Shown here: positions 1 through 10,319 of the stretch, piece after piece
Layout of the letters: each line of letters begins with the position of its first letter
Position numbering within the stretch: the first letter of the stretch is position 1
Assembly: GCA_025449115.1 (NCBI GenBank)
Contig: JAHLKC010000108.1
Coordinates: forward strand, 1 to 64,000
Length of the DNA stretch: 64,000 bases
Reading direction: 5' to 3'
From: Chytridium lagenaria
Taxonomy: Eukaryota; Chytridiomycota; Chytridiomycetes; Chytridiales; Chytridiaceae
Position numbers and translations under genes: made by a program
The notes under the pieces: generated by a model
Databases searched by the model: none
Told to the model about the DNA's origin: nothing
Seen by the model: only the letters and a program-made list of their open reading frames with translations

Positions 1-599
1 CACTTTCCCATCAAACTTGGCTATTAAAGGTAGTGTTTTTACATAGTGGAAGTGCAGTTCAATCCTGCTCTCTCCTACCTATCAATGTTATCGAAATTTA
101 ACAGTTGAATCCAATTGTTGATATTGAGTTGATCCCCTATTATCCATCCCCACGCGCGTGGCCTCGCGACGTGATCTCCCCTCCACTCTTGGTTGGATGT
201 TAGTCGAACCCTCTGCCCCTTACCACCTGGTGAAGCTGCAATCCGGCTGTTTGAGACGGAAGGCTTTGATGGAATCCCTCCTCATTCACAGTGTCCTTTA
301 GTCGAGGCTTGGTCAGCTATATTCCACCTCTGGTGCTCTCGGACCCTATGATCAGGCGCTAATGGCAGGCAATGAGTGAGGTTACACTGTTCTAGGCTTT
401 GAGAGGCACCCATGTTCCAAAAGGTGCCATAGTATTTCAGCAGCTAGTGTTTCAGAAGGCTGCAGGGGAGGAGGGGCAGTGGTTGGCTCTTGGGGGGGTG
501 GTTCCGTCCTGGGCTGGCGGGGACAAGGCCTGTTATCTGAGGTAACGGTGGCAGCGGATGTCGAGTTGAGTTTGGATATCAGGGGTGTGTTGGCGGGTA
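1..599. other. No supported gene; probable 5' part of an element relic
   Basis: I see only short overlapping open frames on both strands and no recognisable domain. The region lies directly upstream of a DIRS-type relic read on the plus strand, so it may be that element's 5' end, but no terminal repeat could be defined. Confidence 0.3.
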
Positions 600-839
600 T
601 GTCAAAGACACAAGTACTCAAGTTCGTTCAGAGCTGCAGCGTGGTGGTGGCCATCATCTTAAATTGCCTGCGGTGTGGCATCGGTTTAGTGCAAGTTCTC
701 GACATTCCTATGATCACGTTTGACCCGCAAGTGGTGGTCAAGCTGCTTAAGAAGGTGGTCCTTAACGTTGACGGCTTCAGCTTGGCGGAGGATGAGGTCA
801 ACCCTGGGTTGGAATTCGCTAGGTATGAGGGTTAGATGA

Positions 840-1260
840 CGGCTTTTCGACGCCTTCCGCACAGCGGCCTTGGTATTATACCCCCACCGCGCTAAGGAAC
901 TGGACGCGTTCCATGACGAGATTCTGCAAACCACAACGCTATACGGTTGGGCGGCGGCATTCGTGTATGAGATACAGAAGCGTGCGTTTTGTGCACCGGT
1001 TTCCGATGCTGCTCTTGACAGACGATATAGCGATAATTTTTTTTGAGCGGTACCGGAGGGTATGGAGGATAGGATCATTGCGCAGGTCCGCCGCGTCTTT
1101 GCTTTGATCGGGTATAACTTGAAGCCGGAGGTGCTGTTTGGAACGGCAATTCGGGTCCTGGGGTTTTTAGTTGACACGCCGGTCACAAACGGTATTGGTC
1201 GAACTTTCCTGTCATAAGGAGATTTGCAAGCTGCTCCTGGAGGCGGCAAGGTCCAAGGTC
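840..1260 (+). pseudogene. Gag-like / reverse transcriptase remnant of the DIRS-type element
   Basis: One frame from about 840 reads a Gag-like or RT-adjacent stretch (LYPHRAKELDAFHDEI, then YGWAAAFVYEIQKRAF). It runs into RRYSDNFF, which sits where the Y-x-D-D box of the reverse transcriptase would be. After a frame break, MEDRIIAQVRRVFALIGYNL followed by RVLGFLVDT fits the RT thumb region 'LG..LN..K....FLGF.IDT' of DIRS-type enzymes. The polymerase core before the box is missing, so this piece is not functional. Confidence 0.45.
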
Positions 1261-1435
1261 ATGACGGCGCAGCAGGTGTCGGTGGTGGCGGGACGTTGAC
1301 GTGGATCTGCTAGGTATTGCCGCAAGGGCGGGTGTATCTCAGTAATGTCAATGGGTTGCTGGGTGGGCTGGATCCGCGGCGTCAGGTGGTGGTCCCGGTG
1401 GGCGATGTGACAATTTAGAGTGGTCAGCCAATACG

Positions 1436-1756
1436 TTGTTGAAGTGGGCGGGGTTCAAGTACATTTGCGAGCAAGTGTGGCGCTCGGTATCTCATGTGGG
1501 GGTAGTGAGTGATAGTTCTTTGGCGGGGGCGGGATTCTGCATTCGGGAGAATTTCTGGCCGGTGTGGTGGTGCCCGCATTGCGTCGGCGTAATTGCTGAA
1601 GGACCGGCAGCTCAAACGTGGGAGTTGGCTACCGTTGCCTTGGGCCTGGCGACAGTGGGTGGCGCATTATCCGGACAATGCATTCAGTGGCACGCGGATA
1701 ACGCAAACAACGTGGCGGTCTTTCAGAAGGGTTATGGGTCAACTCCGCTCTTGTGA
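1436..1756 (+). pseudogene. RNase H domain remnant of the DIRS-type element
   Basis: The open frame reads VSDSSLAGAGF, then TWELATVALGLATV, then IQWHADNANNVAVFQKGYGS. These match the three acidic positions of the RNase H fold (D in SDSS, E in WEL, D in ADN) and their usual spacing in DIRS and pararetroviral RNase H. The frame stops at 1756. Apparent continuation (LLLEVVD and a V-HV-GR-NVE stretch) lies in other frames up to about 1850. The domain belongs to the retroelement and has no independent host role. Confidence 0.55.
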
Positions 1757-2429
1757 AGTCTGTTGCTGGAAGTGGTCGACGCGGCTATTTGATTTCAGTT
1801 CCAATTGTGGATGGTGCACGTTGGCCGCATGAACGTTGAGGGTGCAACCGCTTGTTGCGGGGTGATGTCGCGGGTTCCTGGAGCTATACCCGGGCAAGCG
1901 CCAGCGGGAAGTAGTGCTGCCGGCATCGCTCGTCGCGGTGGATGGGGGTTGTGTGGGCTTAGCCCAGTTTTACTCTCCCCGCCGGGCGCAGTGACGACAT
2001 TGTTTTCTCACGGTGGACAAGATATCTTGTCGTTGGCGACGCTTTACCACGCAACTAATCGTATGCTGGGCGGTGGTGCGGCAAGTAGGGGTATTGGGGG
2101 TGGAGTTGGGGTTGGCTGCAACTGAGAGGATGTGTTCCCGCTGTCGCTTTAGGGATTTGTTCGCGTGGTGGATCACTTTGATTGGGTAGTCCAAAGGGAC
2201 TTGCAATATGGGACGTTATTTCAGTATTTGTCGGCGTTGGGGTCTCATCACCCCGCTTCAGGCTGAGATTGGGCGGATATTTGTAACCACGAGTCTGTGC
2301 GGTAGGCGTTGGCTAATGTGCGTTCGTTTGCGCCGCTGCCAGCTCCCAATCAGCAGGCGGTGTTTACCCTTGACCACTTGGCTCTGCTTCGCGCCGACCT
2401 GGTCGTGTCGTCGCGGGATGACGCCGTGT

Positions 2430-2882
2430 TAAGGCAATCGTGACGATGGCGTTATACTCGTGCGCACGCTTTTCCGAGGTCACGTGCTCGGGGGTGGACC
2501 ACGGGAAAGGTACAGCTCAATTGCCGCCCGACGAGGAGTTTGAGGGGTACGCCGTGTGGCTCCCTCGAACAAAGATAGCCACGGCGTTCACGCAGTATCT
2601 GCTATTTCAGACGGGCTTCCGGGTTTGGATGGGACGGGTGTGTTGCTGGTGTTGTTGGGGCTTATGCCCCCTGATACGTGGGACTACCCACTGTGGACGT
2701 TGGCATCCGGGGCGGTCGCGGATACAGCGTGGGTGAAGGCTCAGTTACTGCGGCGCCTGCGGTTCGCTGTGGGAGAGTCGAGTTATCGGCGTGGGGGCAC
2801 GACGCATCACTTGTATGAAGGGTGGGGTCTCAACGATTTGATGATTTGGGGCAGGTGGACCTCGGAGGCGTTTTACCGCTAA
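2430..2882 (+). pseudogene. Tyrosine recombinase remnant of the DIRS-type element
   Basis: Two overlapping plus frames together resemble the catalytic half of a DIRS-type tyrosine recombinase. MALYSCARFSEVTCSG carries the first Arg box (R-x-S-E). Downstream, SYRRGGTTHHLYEGWGLND, then WGRWTSEAFYR, matches the 'S.RRGG.........G.W.S.A..RY' block with the second Arg and the G-x-W motif. The terminal nucleophilic Tyr cannot be confirmed because the frame ends right after FYR. The frame change near 2560-2640 disrupts the protein. Confidence 0.6.
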
Positions 2883-2890
2883 CTCCGCAC

Positions 2891-3179
2891 TCGCCCCGAG
2901 TTTACGATGTCGCTGTACCGCCGGAACGCCGGCGGGCGTCCTCCGTCGACACCCGTCGCCTAATCGGTCTCCTTCGGTCGCCGGGGACTGGATTGCCGCG
3001 TTGCATGCTTGCGCGCGTGATTTGCCGCACTGCATGCTTGTGTGTCGGCCGCTGCCTTGTGGTGCTAGTTGCCGCATCCGCCCATCGAAGGTGGGGTAGG
3101 CGCAACGCGGGTGCGGGTAGGGGAGGCTAGATCCGAGTCCTGTGCTGCGCTTGCGCCGCGGGGCTCTGGGATCAGCCTC
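2891..3179. other. GC-rich non-coding tail next to the LTR insertion
   Basis: No gene is seen. The segment is GC-rich like the DIRS-type relic before it and is cut off by the LTR element that begins at 3180. Bases 3176-3179 (CCTC) are the left copy of that element's target-site duplication. Confidence 0.4.
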
Positions 3180-4117
3180 TGTGAAGTTCTCTCTATTGGC
3201 CCCCTCTGCTAAGCCCCGGCATACAGAGGTAGAGAACCACATAATAGGTGACGAGACTAGAGTCTAGGAAGTACTCCTAGATCAAGAGTCAAGCCCTATT
3301 CTGCCTTTAGTGACAGCGGGGATTTAAGTTGCTGTGGTTTTCGTTCTAATCGTTAATAATAAAGGGAAAAAAGGAAGGGAAATGCCTAGAGACTAGATCT
3401 AAAGTGACTAGGGGAAAGGGGTCTACGAGAAGGGATTCCATCCCGCTCCAAGGAGTGTACCAGGCCTCATATTCGCCGCAATAAGCCGTTTTAACATGTT
3501 CTATCTCAATCTCATCTACCTAGGGCCCTGCTCATGCCGCTCTCCCACTCACAGGCAACTAGATAGCCTGTCATAGCCATCGAGAATAGAACAGAGGTAG
3601 TTATACTGACCAAACCTTCGAAGGAATCATGCCCTTGAGGCGTATTCCCATGGCTCATACCTTCTTAGACAATGTCTTGGTTCGGATCGCAGTCTCCCTC
3701 GGCGGCGTGCTAACCAGAGCACCCGCTAGTACAACTCAACACACGATAGTGAATATAAATGGGAAAGATGATAGCACAGCCCACCAGGGGCTGGCCTGAA
3801 TGTGCAGAGGGCTTAATCCAGGACTGAAGAGGTGTACGTAAATCTATTCAACTTTCTACAAATAATAAAACAATACATAAAGGGGAATCAAATAACAACA
3901 ACAGGCATCTCGACCAACGTGGTAGCATGTCATAAGTTGGCATACCACGTCGACCGCCCTTCCTTCTATAAAAACCTCTCTCGTATCTATGGGGAAAAAC
4001 TATGAAAAACCCCGAGAGGGAAAAGAATGGAACGGGAATAAAAATAAGAATAAGGGCACGACGTCTATATAAGCGACGCATTCATGCCTCTCGGTGAGGT
4101 TATCCAATAATCTCACA
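3180..4117 (-). repeat. LTR, left copy (938 bp)
   Basis: Begins TGTGAAGTTCTC and ends AATCTCACA on the plus strand. It is nearly identical to 7095-8035, with about a dozen substitutions and small indels by eye (for example at the GGAATAAAAATAAG segment near 4030). Confidence 0.9.
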
Positions 4118-7094
4118 TGCACCCACACTTGAGAACAAGGTCCCTCGTGAGTTTTTACGATATAAATATATATATTCTTATATAGACTAGTATAGTGTAG
4201 TGAACACAAAGTCTTCTAATGCTAAGGGTACATCATCATCCTTAGCTGTTTCCATGTCTTCACGTGGAGAGACAAGTTCTATTGGATTCACATCTCGTGA
4301 GTCCTATTATGGTCAATGCATCATGCACATTAACTCTATTGTCAAGTTCTACCTCTGGGTCTGGAACTATGACTTCTTCTGACGCTGTGCTGGACAACTC
4401 TTGGAAGCCAGCATTATCACTTGCGTCTGTATAGCGAGTTTCTACTTTCTCGCGTTTAGGTATGCCGTGCTTATCAACATGGGCTAATCGTTTAAAGAAT
4501 TCTTTAACATTTGTCTTGGCAGTGCTATGCCAATAATCTCTACTATTGCAAGGAATCTCGTTCTAACAACCAAGTGTTGTGGTATGGGCCAAAGTTGCAA
4601 GCAGCAACTTCTTCTTGAGTCTGTATCAGGACTATTGTATTAACAGAGCTACTTATAGCAACTGTTACATTAATCAAGTAAGTAAACAAACTATATATAA
4701 CGCGATAATTCACGTAATTATCATGATAAGTCACGAATTATCATTTCAACACAACAAAGTATCAAAACCTGCTCGAAATATAACAACTATACTTAGTACA
4801 ACAAAATAGGCTCACTCCTAAGATCCTATTTTAACGTAATGCACTTTACGTTTGAAAGAAAACTCTCAAACTTGAACGAATTTGTTTTAATAAATCATCT
4901 TTAAACTACTTCACGAAGTTTAACTGACGTGTATACATATTCAGACTATTCTACTCCACATCTCTGCTCATTGCGCGTTAAGCATCGACGTTGGTAGTCA
5001 AAGTTTGTTTATGGTCACTTCTGCTATCTTGTAAGACATTCAAATGTTATAACAACCAATATCACGGCGTCATTAACAAGAAACATAATCACTATGTTTA
5101 TACGCATAGTCCGCAGATAACGATAAGTTGACTCAGATTCTCAAACGAGAATATGACTCTCCAATAGTTCACCCACTCTTTAAAGCAGACACACACATAT
5201 CCACATAAGGGTGGGAGGGTGAGGAAGTACGCGCAAAGCGTCTCCAACAAAATGATAAATGGCGAAGCCATAATATATTGACGTTCACGCATTGTAAGAT
5301 ACATGACATAAAGCTTTGTTGATATGCTGTTAATCGTCAACCATAATTGCAACATTGACCAACACTGACCAGCAGTGTAAGTACAATAAAGTCATTAGAG
5401 GAATCAGTTTCCTTAACCAACGGAATCATTCTTCTGTTAAACGGCCCCGGTTCAAGTTGAGCTCCATAATCAAAGCATATTTATAATAAAAATGCAGATG
5501 CGCTATCATTTCCGTGACAAAAGATAATATCAAGTTTATATGATCGTCAAAGTTTCAATAAGAAGCTTTATATTCTACCATTAGCTAGTGCATATTATGA
5601 AAGAAGGCAACAGTGGCACCTTCCTTAAGCCATATACCATGAGGCTATGATTTGCTTTGTTATATTCAAAGTCACAAAAGTGACCCCGTTTAAACATTGA
5701 GCAAGGGGTTGCTCTGCGCATAAGTAAGACAGATTGCATACATAATTATCGGCAGGTATAACCGTGTTATTATATTAGCAACAACTAATTGGATGTGGTG
5801 ACCCGAAACATTTGTATTGTTAAGAAATTAACAAATTTATCAAGCAAAAATGCTCAAGTCCAATGCCGACGTTTTTCAAAACGTTATAAGTCTGGAACGG
5901 TGCGTCGCAAGATGACGCGACCTATATAAAAATGATCGCTGTTCAATTACGCACCAACGGTGCAAATTTCAAGTTTATTAGACGACAAAAAATTGTAATT
6001 TCAAAAAACATGGTTTTTGTCGTCAAATCTTATCCAAGTTAAAAAAACTTTAAAGAATTCTAGGTAGTTTCCTAGTTTTGAATTATTTGTAGAAGTTTAT
6101 TAGGGAAAGTTTCGAATTGACGTCGAAATCTTAATTCGAAAATACTTGAAATTGATAGGCTTCATATAAAGTCGAAAACGACTTCTAAAACGATTTTGAA
6201 AAGATATATCATTACATCATACCAAAGTACCTCGGAATATCTAAGCTCCCACCGTCGGGAGGAGTCCCGACTGAGATCACAGGAATACAGGTCCTCAGGT
6301 TGGACCCTGGGGTCTAACATTAAGTAAGAATTTTGTGTAACAATAGATATTTGCTGGGAAAAAGTCTATGTTCATTTGCAATTAAGAACACAGTTTTGTA
6401 GATATAATCGTCTAAAAAATTACTAGCGCGAACGAACTTTTACCATTGATGGATGGATCATAGATCTACCAGGATCTTAATTTTCAACGTCGTTGAGCCA
6501 GAACTCATCGACAAAATTGAAAAAATATAAATAATCGAAAGATAAAAGTCGAATAAAGTTTCGATTCTAGCTTAAATAATAATAAAATACCCTTCAAAAG
6601 GGTTTTCAAGAAGCTTTTAAAGACTTCTGAAAGAGTTTCCGTGGCTTGACGCCACAGATCTCTGAAAAACAAAAACTCGAAAGTTTCTGTAAAGGTGGTC
6701 AGAGGTCCATTACAGACCTCTAGTCAGCCCTGCATTACACAGAGTCATAAAATGAACCTTATTCACACCTAGGCCCAGGGGCTTCGAGGTTTTCAGATCC
6801 AGGGGTAGGGATGATGTACTAACTTCAAAACATCCTCTTACCTGTGCCAAAATTGTCAGTGGCACAAATGGCACAAATTTGACAGGTTGATGCAGTGCGG
6901 GGGATGGTTGGAGGACCCCAGAGACCCGACTTGCGATCTCGCTGCGACCGTGTGCGCGAATTCGACGATCAATATGTCGTTCGAAAGAGGGGAACCGTAG
7001 CAACATGATGATGTCAAAATATAAAAAAGTTATTAATAAAATGAAAGAGATCGAAAAGAAATAAAAACCACCATGTTAAGGTTGGGCCCCCATC
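4118..7094 (-). other. AT-rich LTR-element interior with a small coding relic
   Basis: Only short frames are present. The best candidate for former coding sequence is on the minus strand around 4560-4230. There a frame reads KNVKEFFKRLAHVDKHGIPK-like sequence followed by an acidic tail (EEVIVPDPEVELDNRVN), then shifts frame. It is not recognisable as Gag, protease, reverse transcriptase or integrase. Another minus frame (7006-6710) has no known similarity. I see no RT, integrase or zinc-knuckle motif anywhere inside. Confidence 0.5.
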
Positions 7095-8035
7095 TGTGAA
7101 GTTCTCTCTATGGCCCCCTCTGCTAAGCCCCGGCATACAGAGGTAGAGAACCACATAATAGGTGACGAGACTAGAGTCTAGGAAGTACTCCTAGATCAAG
7201 AGTCAAGCCCTATTCTGCCTTTAGTGACAGCGGGGATTTAAGTTGCTGTGGTTTTCGTTCTAATCGTTAATAATAAAGGGAAAAAAGGAAGGGAAATGCC
7301 TAGAGACTAGATCTAAAGTGACTAGGGGAAAGGGGTCTACGAGAAGGGATTCCATCCCGCTCCAAGGAGTGTACCAGGTCTCATATTCGCCGCAATAAGC
7401 CGTTTTAACATGTTCTATCTCAATCTCATCTACCTAGGGCCCTGCTCATGCCGCTCTCCCACTCACAGGCAACTAGATAGCCTGTCATAGCCATCGAGAA
7501 TAGAACAGAGGTAGTTATACTGACCAAACCCTCGAAGGAATCATGCCCTTGAGGCGTATTCCCATGGCTCATACCTTCTTAGACAATGTCTTGGTTCGGA
7601 TCGCAGTCTCCCTCGGCGGCGTGCTAACCAGAGCACCCGCTAGTACAACTCAACACACGATAGTGAATAAAAATGGGAAAGACGATAGCTCAGCCCACCA
7701 GGGGCTGGCCTGAATGTGCAGAGGGCTTAATCCAGGACTACAGAGGTGTACGTAAATCTATTCAACTTTCTACAAATAATAAAAAACAATACATAAAGGG
7801 GAATCAAATAACAACAACAGGCATCTCGACCAACGTGGTAGCATGTCATAAGTTGGCATACCACGTCGACCGCCCTTCCTTCTATAAAAACCTCTCTCGT
7901 ATCTATGGGGAAAAACTATGAAAAACCCCGAGAGGGAAAAGAATGGAACGGGAACAACAGAATAAGAATAAGGGCACGACGTCTATATAAGCGACGCATT
8001 CATGCCTCTTGGTGAGGTTATCCAATAATCTCACA
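7095..8035 (-). repeat. LTR, right copy (941 bp)
   Basis: This is the direct repeat of 3180-4117 and is followed by CCTC (8036-8039), the right copy of the target-site duplication. In the inferred minus orientation it is the 5' LTR and would carry the promoter. Confidence 0.9.
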
Positions 8036-8314
8036 CCTCTCGCGTTTTTTCGCCTACACTTACTCTCGCGTCGTTTCAAGTTAGGCGTCTCTTGTTGGGT
8101 TACACGATCGGAGAAAAGCGGGAACGGACTAAATTGTATTTGTGAAAATGTTTTTCTTTGTTACAATGTTTTGCATCCCAAAGTAAAATATATATCTCTC
8201 GTTCAAACATGCATAGTAGCCATCGCAAGACGCCTTCGACTAGAGCCACCGTCACCATGTGCACTACCCCTCAGCCGGGATGATAACGCTTCGCAGGAAC
8301 AACGAAAACTGGGA

Positions 8315-8353
8315 GGTTGGACGTCTAGTGTGACACGTCCATTAGATGTTCCA
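8315..8353 (+). repeat. Left terminal inverted repeat of the KDZ element
   Basis: GTTGGACGTCTAGTGTGACA followed by CGTCCATTAGATGTTCCA. The reverse complement of 15781-15815 matches it with a few substitutions and a short gap at the outer end. Confidence 0.7.
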
Positions 8354-10319
8354 TCTGACACTCCATTGAACATCTATCGCATTGGTATTATACCTTCCAA
8401 AACCTCGGTTGCCGCTAGACGGTGAATTATGTCTAATGGAGATGAATGTCTATTAGAGGTATAACGATTCAACATACATCCATTGGTACGTCTAGTAATC
8501 AGAAAAACTGTTGTTTCACACAGTTTGCACAAAGGTAATACATATGTTATACATGTGCTACTGCTTTGAAAGGGCACCCAGGATGGATTCCCATTTTAAT
8601 TATTTTACACAGCGAACGGAAGAATTGCCCGATTGGATCCCAGACTGCCACTGGATGCAGCAGGATCTCTGCCTTACGGTTGTTACACTGCTGTTACACT
8701 GATCTGTATTTCTATGATTGGTCGAAATCAGCACAACTATATAATTTTTTATTAAAATTAATTCATCTTGTAACAAAACCTAGACCTCTGTGCGACAATA
8801 TCGTTGCACAGAGTATTACATATATATATGTACATATAAAATGCATTATTGTGCCCAATTTTGATACTTCATTTTTTCTCCTTTTCCTTAACCCCCTCCA
8901 GTCCCAGCTCACTCAGCTCTACCATCCTAAACCTCCTCACTTCACGTTTTGTTGTGGTTCTGATGGAGTTCAACTCTCATCAGAGGCAAGTCCGGTATGC
9001 AGAAGACGGTGTTCGTGAGGCATTTGACAGCATTCGAGATAGGCAGTGGGTGGAGTGTGGTTGGATGATCAACAACATCACTGAACCCCATTAGCTGAAT
9101 GTTGGTTGGTGTTATATGATGCACATGAGGCTCCAACGTCTCATTTACTCCTGACTAAATATCGTGATATTTGTGGGCTTTTGTGGCTTTGTTTGTGTTG
9201 GCACTCGTGGATATTATTGATTGAATGTAGACGGCATGGGCAGCATCTTTTGGTTGTGGGTTGACTTACGGTGGAGCATCCATCTGGACTGATTATCATG
9301 GAGTGGGTGAAGTGATTTGGTTTTTTATATATTTATTTAGGTCGAGGGTCTGTTTGTTTGTTTTTTTTTCTTTTAAAACAACCCTTCCCTCATACAGCGC
9401 ACGCCCCGTCGACGGTCGATCCTGTCATCTTCCTCATCACAGCGACGCCCCCGTCGACGGTCGATCTGTCCAGCAGACTAGGAGCGTCAGGAGCTCTTTA
9501 AGTTAACACGTGCTCATTGTTGGGGGACGAGGAGGTGGGGGAGTGGAGGGGAGGAGGAGGGAAAGTCGATATCTTGCTTTGGGGGTCAATATGGTGAGAG
9601 TTGGGGGTTGCCTTTGCCGTGAAGGTTTGAGGCTACGTTCCGATAAAGGGTGGGTGGGAGAGGGGAGGAGTTGGGGGCTGGAGGTCGCTGCTTGAGGTGG
9701 GAGGTGTGGGTTAGTGGATGGATAGTTTAGGTTATGTACCTTGCATGCGGACGGGGCAATGACGCCGGAGAGGAGTGTGCGTCCTCATTCTTACCTCTTG
9801 CTCTCCTTCTCGCCTTCCGCCGTATCCCTCCCTCTTCTCGCTTTCCTTCTCACCATCCGCCGCATCTCTCCTTCTTCTCACCATCTGCCGCCTCAAGTCG
9901 CATCCTCTTGACCCTCTCCTCTTCTCGCTTCCTTCTCACCATCCGCCGCACCCTCTCCTTCTTCTCACCATCCGCCCGCCTCAAGTCGCATCCCATTGCT
10001 ACAGCATCCATCGCCAAAAAAACAAACTCCTTCCCCCCCCCCCCCCATACCCATCACGAAGTAATCTGCAAGTTGAAGTCATGCGTCGAGTGGTGGAAAT
10101 ATGTGTTTAAAGTATATCTCACAACTCATGCTGCCGTAATCGGGAAATATGTGTTTAAAGTATATCCTCACAACTCATGCCGCCGTAATCGTCTTCGTGC
10201 CCAATATATTTTTTAAAATTGTCAAACAAGTACACCATTAACAGTAACTCGAAATATATATATATATTAAATTATATTTACAATAATAAACAGCGAAGCA
10301 CCTTTAAATAAATAAAAGA
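8354..10319. other. Left non-coding part of the KDZ element
   Basis: No gene is supported. Near the left end (8354-8500) there are several GTCTAAT/CTAGAC/CATTGG motifs resembling the TIR. At 9405-9420 and 9451-9466 a CCGTCGACGGTCGAT motif with a 10-bp palindrome occurs twice. Bases 9775-10010 are pyrimidine-rich and contain partial tandem copies of TTCTCACCATCCGCCGC and CCTCAAGTCGCATCC. A C-homopolymer lies near 10037. The remainder is unassigned and ends in AT-rich sequence just upstream of the transposase start. Confidence 0.5.
10091..10190. repeat. Two tandem copies of a ~47-bp repeat
   Basis: A unit beginning AAATATGTGTTTAAAGTATA and ending GCCGTAATCG is present twice in direct succession, with one indel and one substitution between copies. 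Confidence 0.8.

Larger units (their letters stand above)
600..2890 (+). mobile_element. Decayed DIRS/Ngaro-type tyrosine-recombinase retroelement
   Basis: Pieces of an element read in the order Gag-like/reverse transcriptase, RNase H, tyrosine recombinase, which is the order in DIRS and Ngaro retroelements. They lie in different plus-strand frames and are interrupted by stops. DIRS elements replicate through an RNA copy and integrate with a tyrosine recombinase rather than a DDE integrase. No inverted or split direct terminal repeats were found, so the ends are approximate. Just downstream, at 3179, an LTR element is inserted, and the relic's 3' end may continue past it. The family assignment rests on domain order and short motifs. 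Calling it DIRS rather than Ngaro or PAT is not possible here. Confidence 0.6.
3180..8035 (-). mobile_element. Complete LTR retroelement without an intact gag-pol
   Basis: Two direct repeats (3180-4117 and 7095-8035) bound a 2.98-kb interior. They start with TG and end with CA and are flanked by a 4-bp duplication CCTC (3176-3179 and 8036-8039). Orientation is inferred as minus. On that strand the LTR opens TGTGAGATTATTGG and carries a TATA-like TATATAG soon after. A G-rich purine-tract-like stretch (4118-4131) abuts one LTR, and GATGGGGGCCCAACC, a possible primer-binding site, abuts the other. The interior is AT-rich and holds no long open frame. With so few LTR differences, coding loss must predate this insertion, so I call it non-autonomous (LARD-like). 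Whether it is copia- or gypsy-related cannot be decided here. Confidence 0.85.

Noticed and set aside
686..1249. 187-residue minus-strand frame at the left edge
   Set aside because: It overlaps the plus-strand Gag/RT-like remnant of the DIRS-type element and shows no domain of its own.
9734..10216. 160-residue plus-strand frame
   Set aside because: It is low-complexity pyrimidine-rich DNA with partial tandem repeats, and the translation is Ser/Leu/Pro-rich noise.
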